The notes under the pieces are model-generated. The model was not told the DNA's origin. It made no database searches and worked only from the letters and a program-made list of their open reading frames with translations. Positions 45,508-59,100 of a stretch of DNA of 64,000 bases are shown one piece after another. Made by a program: the position numbers and the translations under genes. Positions within the stretch are counted from its first letter, which is position 1. Each line of letters opens with the position of its first letter. This stretch comes from Batillaria attramentaria (taxonomy: Eukaryota > Mollusca > Gastropoda > Batillariidae), in the NCBI GenBank assembly GCA_018292915.2, contig JACVVK020000386.1, forward strand, positions 208,501 to 272,500. Direction: 5' to 3'.

Positions 45508-46230
45508 CTGTGAGCAGAGGAAGATTCTATCCATCTGTTTTCAATCTCTGATGGATATTTTGTTTTGTCGATACGTTGTCAAGAAAATCAAATCTGCATG
45601 TGTTGGATACTTACAGATGTACAGATTAGGTGTTTATGTTAATGCATGTTGTCGTAAGTACCGGTAGTGTTGATCACTGGGCGCACAAAGAATGTATATT
45701 TTTAAAACCAACCAGGATTATGGGGGGGGGGGGGGGGGGGGGGGGGAATTAAAAGTATTCACAGAAGCATGGTGTCGTGTTTATTTTGCTGCTTAAAAGA
45801 TCTTCAGGAGGCACATTTACACGGAATCGCAAATAAACATCATTACATGTATACATGTACTTTTCATACAGTGTTCAGTAGCAGTAACAGATTTGTAACA
45901 TGCACATTAACTTACTGGTGTGCTTTCTTTCTTTCTTTTTTAGTCCCCCCCCCCCCCCTTTTCCTTTTTTTTTAAGGGGGGGGGGGGGGGTTTACAACTG
46001 ACAGGTGTTTCTGTCCAGGTGTTCCATTCAAGTACACAATGTGTTGCTTTCATCATATTTTTGGCAAGTGAGGATCAAGAGACCCTCGTGCGAAATAACA
46101 TACCTTTCAACTTGCACAGACCACAATCAAGCTGTGTAAACATTGACTCGACATGTACATGTATACTTTTCACTGTGGAGACACAATAGATAATCTGTGG
46201 TACATAATTTGTCTACAAGTCATTTTATCA

Positions 46231-46450
46231 AAGGCTGTAAAGCAGTCATCAAGTCATTTTTTTCCCATCAGTGAACATCAGTGGTGTTTTTTTTTGTTTT
46301 TTTTTTTTTTTGCCAAAGCATTAATCATCAAATGCGTAAAAGCAGTCCTTTTTACTCCTTTTTTTTACCCCATCAGTAAACATCAGTGGATTTTTTTTTT
46401 TTTTTTTTTTTATACGAAAGCATTAATCACCAAATGCGTAAAACAACATC
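46231..46450. repeat. 100-bp tandem duplication with T-runs
   Basis: Two units share AAAGCAGTC, CATCAGT(G/A)AACATCAGTGG, a long T-run and AAAGCATTAATCA(T/C)CAAATGCG, with a period of 100 bp (46240 to 46340). Confidence 0.8.
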
Positions 46451-46807
46451 TGGCATACATGTGCATTTCCGACATTTGCCTGTCATTTCATTACTCGTTT
46501 ATATTTTTCAAATTTCACTAACATTGAGTATTCAAAGAATACGTGCTACTTCTCTTTGAGGTCAGAGTTGCATTGGAATGTGTTGAGCTTTGTGGAGGTT
46601 AGCTGCAGTTCACGGTTGATTTGTGAATTGATATGACTGGTGTTTGTTTGATGAAATAAAGTTGTCATTTGTCTAGTTTGGTGACCTGCTCATAATTACA
46701 AGCATTACATGTGCATACAGTTGACTGATGTCACTTCAGTTATACATTTACGCCTTTTGCAGAATTTCTTAGGAAGTTGAGTCGGCTGCAGTCAAAATTT
46801 ATACCTA

Positions 46808-47208
46808 GGGTCCATACAGGTCATGGAATCCTGGAAAAGTCATGGAATTTGGAAATAGCTAGAATTTTTAAATAGAAGTCATGAAATTATCTCAAGAGTC
46901 ATGAAAAGTCATGGAATTTTGGAATTTTATGGAAGCCATTTTGAGCCCAACTGTGAAACGGTCAGCTTGGTGATTACTCACTGGACAGACCGCCAAAAAT
47001 ACCAACAAACTGCCTTCCCATGAGGCTAATGACTAACTCTGAGCATTGCTCTTGCTGACTGCGATAACTGGGATAAGCTCAGAATTTCTACCCTCGTGTG
47101 CGTCAGTGTGAAAGAGTGCGAGGAAGTTGTTATGGAAAACAGGAGAGTTGGCCTCGAAAAGTCATGGAAAAGTCATGAATTTTTGAGACTGTGAACATGT
47201 ATGGACCC
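46808..47208. mobile_element. GGTCCATACA-type MITE, full copy
   Basis: The ends are inverted: GGGTCCATACAGGTCATGG at the left, GTGAACATGTATGGACCC at the right. The body repeats AAAGTCATGGAATTT-type motifs. It matches 10661-11046 in inverted order. The target duplication is unclear. No coding. Confidence 0.8.
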
Positions 47209-47253
47209 ACAATACCAAATGTACATGGTTTCCAGCAAAGAGACAGATCTTTC

Positions 47254-47572
47254 AAGGCTTAAAATCTTCATACATCGGCCGGATTTCCACCTTTGGTGGA
47301 AAATTCTCCTTCCCACAAAAACTGTTTTCTCCTCGTAAGCGCTTACACCTATACACACCAACTTGCACAGATTTTAGTCATTATAAACATTTTCCTCCAG
47401 AAGATGTGTTTCCTCTTCTGAAGCATTTCAAATCATGCCAAAATGCATCAAACTGCACACATTACTAATTTTTAAGTCTTCTAAAATTCTGTCTGCCGAT
47501 GTGCACTCGTGGCTTTGTCACTAAATGCTATGCACTTTCCCTCTTTTGGGATCATGAACCATTTTAAGCCGT
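47254..47572. mobile_element. GGCTTAAAA-type MITE copy
   Basis: The left end is GGCTTAAAATCTTCAT and the right end is ATGAACCATTTTAAGCC, inverted copies of about 16 bp. The internal CACCAACTTGCACAGATTTT and CACTAAATGCTATGCAC match other family members. Confidence 0.7.
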
Positions 47573-50378
47573 GCTAGTACATGTAATTCCAATTCCATAT
47601 AAACAATGTCTGCTAACGCATAGCCCACAATATTGTGATCTTCGATGACCTGGTACCTCCCCGAGTACTTGCATAAGCGCACACGCACACACAGGGGAAG
47701 AACCGCGTAACGCTTCTAGAAATCAGCAGCAGCATAGTTTGTCGTGCACATTTTCACACTATATAGTAATGGGGGTATGGTGCTGGTAATTCAGCATGGT
47801 CTTACCTGTCTCCCTGTGTCTTAAACTTGTACATTGTACAGTATTGGGGCAAGGACCTGCAACATTAACCACTCCACTCAACAAGCCCCGCCCCTTTACT
47901 CTGCCGTGTATTGACGGAAAAACTTGACGTCATCTTGTGGAAAAGGGGGGCGATTTGAAGATGAAAGAGTTTGACGTTATGGCGTTTATCCTTAAATGAC
48001 GTAAATGGACTTACTGCTTTCTATGTTTCAGTCATATCAAACTACACTGCTTCCCTCGTTGTAGTGTCTGGTAAAAAGTTTGCCACACCATGCCATGTGT
48101 TGTGGTAATTATGCCGCGGGACGCGATTGGTTGAATACTGGGGGCTAGGCCCTTTTGATTGACAGGAGTGGAGTCGTCCATTGTTAATGGACAGAAATAA
48201 ACTGTGCATATTCCACTATTCCAACCCCCCCCCCCCCCCCCCCCTCAAAAAAAAAAATTTAATTAATTAATTAAATTTTTTAAAAAGCAGAACACACACA
48301 CACACACACACACACTCTCTCTGTGATTACATTTGAGAAGAACCATATTCTACTAACTGATGACATTATGGTGCATGCAAAACCTGTCATACTGGATCCT
48401 GACATACCAAGGCAATAGAAGGGAGGCACGATCAGGTTCACAAGTGAACAGACTGGACGAAAATACACTTACGCTGGTTTCACCAAAGACACTGAATTAC
48501 TTTCACAATCTTTGGTTACACTTCTCTACACAGGCTCAGATTTGTTAAAGGCCCAAATCTAAGATTTTTAGGCTCACAGACCGTTCTGAATTGTCCCGGT
48601 AGTGTCTACCATCACACCACAGGCTTGCGTTCAGCTGACTGAAGCCAAAACGCAGTAGCCGGTGACAGTGTGCTTACCACACTCGACCTGCAGCATCGTT
48701 TTCCTCGTTTGTACGGCCATCAAATGTCAGTGTGTTGCACTTAGAGCTCTACGAATTGCTAGACTTTTTTGAGTGCTACACAAGCGCAGCTGTTCCCAAA
48801 CAGAAGCCAGCCCACACATAAAAGTTAGTAATGACACCTTTAAGTTTAAGACATTTTGCGCTGAACGCGGTATGTGTAAAGCTTTGGTACAGAGAAAGAC
48901 AAGAGCACCTTTGATTCTAACTCAACGCTACCATTAACTGGACAATGGCTCTAACTACAATGGCTTTGACAGGTGCTTAGGACCTTTATTCAGATGAAGG
49001 TAGAATGGCAGTTCACGAACAAAAGCAATGTCCAAGGCATGGCTGTGTGCAAGTCAGTTTCAGAGAGATCACACGTAGACATAGAACTTTCTTTGTGTAA
49101 ATATGAACAACAGGTATACAGACGATATGTAATTTCGTCACAATTACTCTTCGAGCATAGAAATTCTTTGTACAAGATAAACCCTGACAAAACTCTTTGA
49201 TCACAACGACGACAACAAACATACAACGATAACATCCAACAAAGTCACTTCACGGTTGAATTAGCATGATAATGTGGCAGGGTAAATGATTGTCTTGCAC
49301 ATTCTCGAGTTGTTGAACAGCGATGGCTGCCTTGAACACACAGACTTGCCTCGCTGGCTTCATGGTTTCAGTCCCGGTACACAAACGTTGGGTTAGTCAA
49401 GCGGCGGTCCAACCAGGCGTCTGTTTTTCTCTATTTTTCCCTCCTTTTTAGTTTGTAGAACCTAACAGGCTCCACCCACCTGATTTTCAAAGAGAGATCA
49501 CGACAAAACGAAAAAAAAAAAAAAAAGGCAAGAAATCGTTTCAGCAAGTTGTCAGCATGATTGTGTTTGGAGGGTTAAAACTCCTACGAGCCCAAGGCCG
49601 ACCACATCCTGAACGCTGTATGATAAGACTTGTTCATCAGAGCAAGCCACTGCACACCAGTATGAGCCACTTCAAACCACTGTTACGCACGGCGTGGGCC
49701 TTCCCCACTAGGCTCGAGACGGCTGCAGATTGCATGATGAAGATTTCAAGTAAAACTGACGTTTGCATGGGCATTTAAGAGTTAACGTTTTAGTCTCCCA
49801 CGAGGGCGATTTCACACTGGAAAAACGACTTCAACAAACTTGTGACACAAACCCATATTAGGACTGAGGCCCTGACCTCACTATCGAGTGACCGGCGATG
49901 CTCCGTAGTCCACAAGCCTTGATGACAGAAAACCCACCGACTGACTGCATTAAACGTTTATCGCCAGTTACTGAGAATCTGTTGGCCTGAGACCCGTATT
50001 GATGACAAAGATCAGAACGCCTGGATTTGCTGATGCACTGGCATCATCACCAAGAGAATACGTGGTCGGTATTGTTGACAGTCAGTTAGTTAATTAGTTA
50101 GTTAATTAGTTAGTTAGGGCTTTATGCCGCGCAAACAACAGAGACTGTTTCGCGGCAGAGTACTGTTGAAGAGTTTGCTCCACGTCAAGATGCGTACACA
50201 GACCGATACGCCATCGCCCACTGACTGACTGAGAGACTCGGTAGTCGGTACAGTTCACCAGTAATCATGTGATAAGGACGACGTGGTACCTTGTATAAAG
50301 ACACAGGCTGAAACGGACCCAAGATAAGCATCGTTACCACAGCGACTGTTTGATACCTTCAGTGTCATCGCTGTGCCA

Positions 50379-51200
50379 TCACCTCTGGCTGATCACGAGA
50401 GAGTTGGCAGACCCGACGTCGCTTCCGCTTTGTACATGTACAGCGGTCTACTGTGTAGACCGACATGTGTCGCCATGCAATAGCGGAGAGAGTCGACAGA
50501 ACCGGCCGAGATTGGTACCGCCTGGTACTTTGTCACGCCTTGTAGACCGACATACGTCATCACCACTGGCCGAGATAGTCGGTAGAACCGACCAGGGTAC
50601 CTTGTCACGCCGTCAGTGTAGACTGACAAGTCATCACCACTGGCCGAGGTAGTCGGTAGACCCCGGCCACGACGGCACCTCAGTTGTCACGCCGCGTAGA
50701 CCGACACTATACGTCATCACCACTGGCCGAGGTAGTCGGCAGACCCCACCAGGGCACCTTGTCACGCTGCATAAACCGACATACGTCAGTCACCACCAGC
50801 GGCTGAAGTCGTCGGCAGACCCGCTGTCGGTAGACCCGAGCTCACTGAGTACCGCTTTGTACCGCGTCAGTCACGCTGTGTAGACCGACCCGGACACGTC
50901 ATCACCACTGGCTGAGAGAGTCGGTAGACCCGCTGCCGGTAGACCCGCTGTCTGTAGACCTGTTGGTGAGTAGACCCGAGACTGCTCAGTACCGCTTTGT
51001 ATCGCGTCAGTCACGCTGTGTAGACCGACTCGGACACGTCATCACCACTGGCTGAGAGAGTCTGTAGAGCCGCTGCCGGTAGACCCGCTGTCTGTAGACC
51101 TGTTGGTGAGTAGACCCGAGACTGCTCAGTACCGCTTTGTATCGCGTCAGTCACGCTGTGTAGACTGACTCGGACACGTCATCACCACTGACTGAGAGAG
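50379..51200. repeat. Minisatellite derived from the RIM C-terminal codons and stop
   Basis: About nine units share ATCACCACTGGC(C/T)GAG followed by AGTCGGTAGACC-like text. The last two full units are 140 bp each (50901, 51041), and a third boundary at 51181 begins inside the RIM coding end. Earlier units (near 50557, 50631, 50713, 50786) are shorter and more diverged. On the minus strand the units read like the end of RIM, including its TGG TGA. Confidence 0.85.
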
Positions 51201-52338
51201 TCGGTAGAGCCGAGGTCGGTACTGTTGAGCGGGAAGAGTTTGTACCACATGATGGTGTGCACGCTCAGATCCAGACTGTCCAGTTTCACCACCGTCTCCC
51301 CCAGACACTGCTTGCGCTCAAAGTTCCGCGGTCTCTCCCACACAACGATCTGATCAACACAAAACCAGCTGGTATCAGGTAAAAAATGTCAACAAGTGTA
51401 GTAGTAGTTTTCTTGCAATGCTTGTTTTGTGATGATGGTGATGATGATACATAGTTTTTACAGAATGATGCTCTCCATGTACCAAGAACTCGCTGCGCCT
51501 AAAGCACCCACCCTTCCTCCCACTGCCCACACACATGCACTATCTATTTGCACACGCTCTAACATCCAATTTGGCAGATGCAGCGACATCACTGAAACGA
51601 CTCATGGTCCACAAAAACAGACTCGACAGAAGTTAACTATCAAAAGCTTGACGGAAGAGAAAAGTCCTCAGATGGGATTTAAACAGGGGCAGTGAGGGCT
51701 GACGGCGGAGTTCGGTTGGCAGGGAGTTCCAGACAGTCGGGGCCAAGAAGCTGAACGAGGTCTCTCCAGTTTTGATACCAGGGTGGGTAAACGCCGTTGC
51801 TTTGTGATACGCTGTGCGGTAGTGATACGTAGGTAAAAACAAACTAGCTCGCTATTTAGGCTTGTATCTGACAAAGCATAAGTTTGTGCGGCATATTGTA
51901 TGCATCTATCACACTCTAAGAGACTGGCGCACGTACAAGTAGCAGGTAAATGTCGAAAAGTGGCGATGAGTGGGCATAATTTGACGCACTGATCGGCAAA
52001 CTTATACTTTGTCAGATACTAGCCTAAATAGCAAGCTAGTATGTTTTTTACCTACGTATCAATACCACACAGCGTATCACAAAGCAAGGGCGTGTACCCA
52101 CCCCTGATACTGCAAATGCTTTACAGAAGAATGCCCACACTGGTTACTTACACGTTCTATGCGTCAAGCCATAGCGCTGACCAGTTCGGGTAACCCATGA
52201 GTGATCGGGGAAGTCGCCTCGATTAGAGGGACGCCCTGCCGTAAGCGCTGACATGATACAGTTACTGAACGAAGATAAAACTGGAACGGACTGCAGGACA
52301 ATTTGAAAGCACGATTGCGGACATGCTGCAGACGAGTG

Positions 52339-52376
<38 letters not shown>

Positions 52377-55218
52377 GGCTTAACGCCGCGCAATGCTGCA
52401 GACGAGATGTCTGCTTGGCAGAGATGCCAACTCGTCGAGAATTGCAGGAATAATAATAACCGATAATATCTGTGGATTGTGTAGGCGTCGGCTTTACCCA
52501 GTCTCTCGAAATGCCTCAAAGCGCCGCGAACTTTAACGCAACACGCACGTTCACGTGAACCACACGCATTCGCTCGCACAATGGACACGAACTCAATTGC
52601 AATCACGTGGTGCGAAGGCCGGGTCAGCTCAGCAATCCCAGAGCGAACAATGCGGCAAGTTTGGGGAAAGGAACGATTTTCTACACACTGGCGATGCCAT
52701 GCTACCAATGCCTGACTTATCTTACGACATAATTATCACAGAGGTTTGACTTTTTTTCTTTCCCCTCTGTACCCCTTCGCCCCCTCTCCCTTGCAAAGTT
52801 ATACAAACAAACTCTTTCTTATCAATGAAAGCGTACGGCGTGCGTTGGCGCAAACTTCAACGAGGGCAAAAAAGGAGAAAAATCAAGTGACTTACCCGCA
52901 TGTGTCTGCCATGCACGTTACAGGCCGAGTACTTGATTTTCCGCCGGAAGATGGGATCGGCGGACGCTTTTACCACCTGAGTCTTTTTCTTCTGGATCGT
53001 CTTGTGGCCTTCCACCAGGTACGTCTTCACGTAAGTGTCTGACAGTCAAAACAAGGCCAAGGTTACGTCACTAAAAATTTCATCTTTGCTATGCAAGCTT
53101 ACGTTTTGAACAGTTTTGGTCGTGAGTGCGCCTGTACGCTCGAATTACTCCATCTGGATGATTAGTACAGCTCTTAATGCGACACAATATTGTTTACACT
53201 TTACACTTTGCGCGAGCGGTCGAACATTCAAAGTCTGCAACTGTTGTTACACTACTGGAGTGTTCAGTGTGGTCGCTGCGTCATCGAGTACACTTATGGT
53301 GACTCAGTGGCAGCATTACAGACGCTCGAACTAAACTAGCTCTAGGGTTAACTTTTCTGTTTTTTTTTTGTTTTTTTTTAATCAAAAAGCAGGTCCATTC
53401 CAGCAAGGTGCCTATGCCGTTATAGAAAGATTTTTGTCTGTCTTTCTTCGCTTCCTTTTTATTTAAATTTAATTTTGTTTGGGGGTTTCTTTTGTCCTAG
53501 TCTGGGTTAGGCCCGTAGCCGTGGGTTAAATTAACCTCGAGTTTTACATAAGCCTGACAAGGGCCCAGACAATGAAAGGGGGAAAAAAACCAAAAAAAAC
53601 CAACTAAGTATACGTCACCAGGTGCGTAAGCGGGCAAGTGTGAGTGCGGAGTGCGGTGCAGCCCCCGGACACAGATGATGTCCACCTCCAGCTGTCCCTT
53701 GGACACGGCCAGTCCCAACTTGACGTCACCGCACACCAACGTCTCTGTGTCGTCACAACATATGTCATCAGTCAACGGCATTATAAGTAGACGGCATTAT
53801 CCCATGATGTTATCAACTAGCGAAGCATAGAACAAACAAATAAATAAAACATTGATTTTGTTCATTTGAAATTAAAATGTGGAGTCGGGATACTCACACG
53901 GGAGATGGGGGGGGGGGGGGGGGGGTGTAATCAAAAGTGATGGACGCTCTGTTCCCGTTGCTATGCCGCTTCAAAGAGTTTAGTAGATTCAACGACGATT
54001 GCTCTCATCTACAGTCCTTATTTTAAAACATGAGTATCTACACGTCTTTAGATTGTAGTAACGTAATTAGTACAAGTCGGTTTCAGGCTGGTAAACGGCC
54101 CCCTTTTAATCATTCTAACGGCCGACGACTAAAAACCCAGTGTGGTTTTTTCAAGTTCCGGTGCTATGACGTTTTGAATTTGGAAAAACGCGGTGCTATG
54201 ACGTTTTGAATTTGGAACTAGAGAGGCAAAAGCCTCCATGGCTCCCTTGTGACAAGGGTCAAGGTCATTCACAAGTGTATGTTTGTAAAGCTCTTATCAC
54301 TATCTATCATCATGGCAAGTAAAGTGTCTCTGGCGTTCCGAGTTCCTGGCAATATTACAATTTTCCCCAAAACAGTTTGTATGGCCTTGACCTTGGGTCA
54401 AGGTCATTAAAATGAGATTACATCAATGTCTATTATTATGCCAAGTTTGACGCCTCTAGTATTTGTAGTTCCTCTGAAAACGGTAATGTTAAAATTCACA
54501 ACAGACAGCTTTAATGACCTTGACCTTCAGTCAAGGTCATTCAGAAAGGTAGGTCTCATTGCGGTCTATCATCATGCCTTGTTTGGTGCCTCAACTGTTT
54601 GTTGTTTCAGAGAAAATGCCAAGGTTAAAGTTCCCCAAAACAGCCTGCATGGCCTTGACCTTGACTAAAAGTCATTGAACACAGGTATGTCAGTGAAGGT
54701 GTTGCCAATGTCTATCATCATGCAAAGTTTGATGCTTCTGGTTCTTCTAGATTCCAAAAAAATGCAAATATAAAAATTTCCAGACTGCTTTAATGACCTT
54801 GACCTTGGGTCAAGGTCATTTAAAATGGTTTGTTTGCATAGGTCTTTTCACTGTCTATCAGCACGCCAAGTTTGGCGCCTCTGCTCTTTTTTATTTCTGA
54901 GAAAATGCCAATGTTAAGGTTTCACAAAAATAGCTTGTATGGCCTTGACCTTGACACAAGGCCATTGAATACATACATAACTGTAAAGTTCTTATCAATG
55001 TCTATCATCATGCAAAGTTTCAAAGCTCTGGTCTTTGTAGATTCCGTGAAAATGCCAATGTAAAATTTTCAAACAGACAGCGTTAGTGACCTTGACCTTG
55101 AGTCAAGGTCATTCAAAATGATATGTTTTGAAAGGTCTTATGGTTGTCTATCAGCATGCCAAGTTTGGTGTCTCTGCTGTTTGTAGTTTCTGAGAAAACG
55201 ACAACGTTAAAGTTTTCT

Positions 55219-55281
<63 letters not shown>

Positions 55282-56084
55282 GACAGACAGACAGACGACG
55301 GAGGGTTATTACATAGACTCCCATTGTTACACAAGGGAGCCAAAAACGCGGTGCTATGACGTTTTGAATTTGGAAAAACGCGGTGCTATGACGTTTTGAA
55401 TTTGGAAAAACGCGGTGCTATGACGTTTTGGATTTGGAAAAACGCGGTGCTATGACGTTTTGAATTTGGAATAACGCGGTGCTATGACGTGGGCACTGGC
55501 TGATTGGCGGTGCAAATATTTGGAGTGACATAGCACAAGAAAAACGGCCGTCCATTTTGTATTCCCTGTAACTGAAGGTGGCAGAGCATTGCACAACCCC
55601 CCCCCCCCCCCACACACACACACACACACACTCCCAGACAAACTCCCAACCATTCCATCAACTTAACCTTGAAAGTGACGAGGCTTACCACTGGATGGTT
55701 TGGGTGGCACCTGACCTGGTCCCAAAATAGACGTGATGTCATCGCCTTCTGGTGCTGGTCGATCTGGTGTTACTGAGGTGGGGCTGAAAATCACAACTGA
55801 TATTGACGCCAATCTTTCCCTTATAACTGTGGAAGGGTTCTTTTGTTTATTTTTCTGAGAAGAATGTTCACTGATTAACTTTATTCATATTCCACTGTCT
55901 ACAGCCCATGTGACGTGACACAACATAACCAGTAAATATGCGCTGGTAACGCAATGTGACGCGAAATGATGTAGCGATGACGTACCTGTAGAGATCTCCG
56001 TCACTGCTGTCGTCTGACATGAAGAAAGAGGAGGAGCTGTTGGCCCGACTCAAGGGGCGGGGTGGGGCCAGCAAGTCCATGCCG

Positions 56085-56146
<62 letters not shown>

Positions 56147-59100
56147 CAGCATCATACCAGATCGGAACTGGCACTGAAGACAGGAGACAAAGGTGCTGGG
56201 ACATTTGATATTTTTTTCAGTTATGCACATTTACTTGATGCTTACACATTTTTTTTATATTCAAACTTGTATCTCTCCATGAAAGAAAATGAGGCCTTAT
56301 CAGTATGCAATAATATGCTAGCCTGAGATAATCAACATAATTAATGTGCGACGTTTTGAAAATGATATATTTAGGAAAGCCATGCCAGTCATAAATAGCC
56401 TTGCGCTTTTGAACGGCGCGCAACTTATGTAATCTGAATAATAATAATAATAATAATAATTGGGTCTATGAAACCGATCACCAAGCGCAAGATTTGTAAA
56501 GCATTCGTGAATACGATCTAACTCTTGAGTTTGCTCCCTTTGCACGGCCACGACAAGTACGAGTGACCAGCCCTTACATGATGGATGCCTGCTGATGCCG
56601 GGGCTGATCATTCGGTCGTCGTGGTTGTTGACGTGGGTTTCCGACGCGCTCCGACGACGACTGAGATCCCCCGGCGAACTCTCGTCCGATCCTGCCACAG
56701 TGTCAAACACACAACGTGCGTTATCTCCTAATAGCCCATGCCGCAAAAATAGCATTTTCACCTGAAATCTTCAAATCACTAGAAGCCACTTGAAGCCACT
56801 ATTACGCAGTCTGCAGCAGTCTCGCGCCTATGTTAGAACTCTAGATCGGGAGACCCGTACGGTCAGACTACTCCGATCTCATTCCCGTTCCGGGGGCCTA
56901 ACGCTACTCTTGGCCCCCGCGACGACGCCAACTCGGGCTAACCGAAACCGGGCTGAGCTTAGTAATGCCTAAGAAGGAAAAAAAATCAAACTACTCGGTG
57001 ACAAGGAAAGTGGACAGTTGCGAACAACTTTGAGGTCCCCGTGTTATTTCACACTGTGCACAGAAGCGGTGAAAACTGTTGCATTCACCAGCACCAGTAC
57101 ATTCTCGGCCTGTTTCGAGATTAATACCCGCAACAGTAATCTCCATTGCAGCAACTAGCACGCATTTTTCGCGGCGGAGCACAAAGCTGCCACGAAAAAT
57201 GATTGATTACTGCGTTTCTGTGTATGCACGGGGGACTACTCATGCAGGTAAAAATCTCGAGAATGTACTGGTGCTGGTGAATGCCACAGTTTTCACCGTT
57301 TCTGTGCACACTGTAAAATAACACGGGGACTTCAAACTTGTTTGCAACTGTCCACTTTCCTTGTCACCGAGTAGTCTGATTTTTTCCTTCTTAGGCATTA
57401 CTAAGCTCAGCCCGGTTTCGGCGAGCCAGAGTTGGCGTCGTCGTGGGGGCCAAGAGTAGGCCCCCGGAACGGGAATGCTCCGATCTATGTTCTAAAATGT
57501 CTCGCGCCTAGCGGGAAGGTTCACGCGCTGCGCAATAGTGGCTTGAAGTGGCTCCTACTGATGTGTAGTGGCTCGTTCTTTTTAACCAGCATATCATATA
57601 GTGGGCAGGGGGTGCTCGGGTTCTTATGAGTTATGCACCTCCAAGACTGCAACAATGGCGGGAACTGGGCGGGAACTGAACACTCAACGTATTCAACAAC
57701 ATCACCAATTCTACTATGGGATCGGTACACGAGATCAGGTCAACAGCCTTGGCTATTCGTTTCACCGACAGCAACATAACTAAGAGCTGGTCACATGCTA
57801 CCATACGCCGTTGCCCGCGTAAGCGGCGAGTTCCTTTTCTCTCTCTCTTTTTTATTTTATTTTTTTTTTAAGTGTCTGCCTGGTCTCGTTTCCAGTTATC
57901 GCGGCCCGGGAAATCCCGAGATTGGGGGATTGATTATCAGTCAAGCTTGACTTTGGAACCGGAGGCTAGACCACCAAAAAATGTTAAGATTGGTGTGGTC
58001 AGTCGCCATCATACCGCACCGAGTGACCGGCGTGTCCATGACTGTTCACGCTCCAATGCACTCGCGCTTTGCGGGAAAAAAACAACAAACCCTTAAGAGG
58101 GTTCTGCCGAACGGCTTTTCTGTTAAAACGCTGGAAGCGTGTAGTGAGCGGACTGCGCCGCCGGCCTGGCGCTTGCCAATACACAAAGAGCGATAGCGCG
58201 CGGTCAGCGGCGAATGACTGGCGTGGCGAGGAAAAACTAGGACCGTGTGTCCGACGGCGAGTCGCTTCAGTGCTCCTGGCGAGCCGATTTAATTAACTGG
58301 GAGTGCATTTTACCGATGGTATCGCCATGTCTGGCGGAGCCCTTAAGGCCGTTCTTAACTGGGCGAACCACCAGTCCGGCGAACTTGTTCGGCGAACTGT
58401 GTATTGTATACGAACAGGGCGAGCGCGCACACGTCCGTAGTTCCAGAGGTTCGGCCGAACTAGTTCTCTTTCTTAACCGACCGTTAATGATATGCATTCG
58501 TCATCGCCCGAACAAGGCGGAAGTTGAGACAATCGTAAACAACCAAAATGGCCGCCTTCGTAGATCGAGACGACGAGGCATTTGCGGTAGTTATCGTTTT
58601 GAGTGAACTCTTGGAAGCCGAGGAAGAGGAGAAAAAGGAAAAGAGCGCAAGAAAGGGAAATGTCAAAGTGAGTCGATAGCCGCCATGCCGTCCGCCATTT
58701 TCCTCAACTTTGTACATGCGCACAACAGCTCTCCCCAAGCAACCAATCAGAGCGCAGGATCGGCTAAAGGATCGCGAGGGTTCCCACGACACGCTGTGCA
58801 GACCTCAAACCTAGTTCGGCGAACCTTTCGAACCAGAATTTGGGAAGAAGTGTTCGGCCGGTTAAGAAACAACGTGCGCGAATCTAGTTCGCCGTACTCT
58901 TCGAACCTAGTTCGCGAACCAAAAGTTCGCCCGGTTAAGAACGGCCTTGAGGACTAGATTTAGCGTAGTTCTTAAACGATTCTAGAACCATGTCATTCGT
59001 TCTTCCTGCGGAGCGAGAGACCCAGTGTACCATACGGGCAAGACAGATTGTACTCGGCAGATCGTCTGTGGACTTACCCACACTAGAGGGAGAGGCGCCC

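Larger units (their letters stand above)
43318..46665 (+). other. TCEA1: Probable TCEA1 3'UTR
   Basis: No coding is seen after the stop. AATAAA signals at 43843-43848 and 46655-46660 suggest short and long 3' ends. The region includes a minisatellite at 43896-44132, a sense-oriented SINE at 45336-45507, a poly-G run near 45722-45746 and a 100-bp duplication at 46231-46450. Confidence 0.55.
46666..51181. other. TCEA1-RIM convergent spacer and probable RIM 3'UTR
   Basis: No gene is recognised. It contains two MITEs (46808-47208, 47254-47572), a C-run with AT palindrome near 48226-48282, a (CA)n run at 48292-48316, a GGCGTGGGCC-type repeat at 49620-49740, a (GTTA)n SINE-like end at 50085-50160 and the RIM minisatellite. 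A minus-strand AATAAA at 48985-48990 could end the RIM transcript. Confidence 0.5.
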
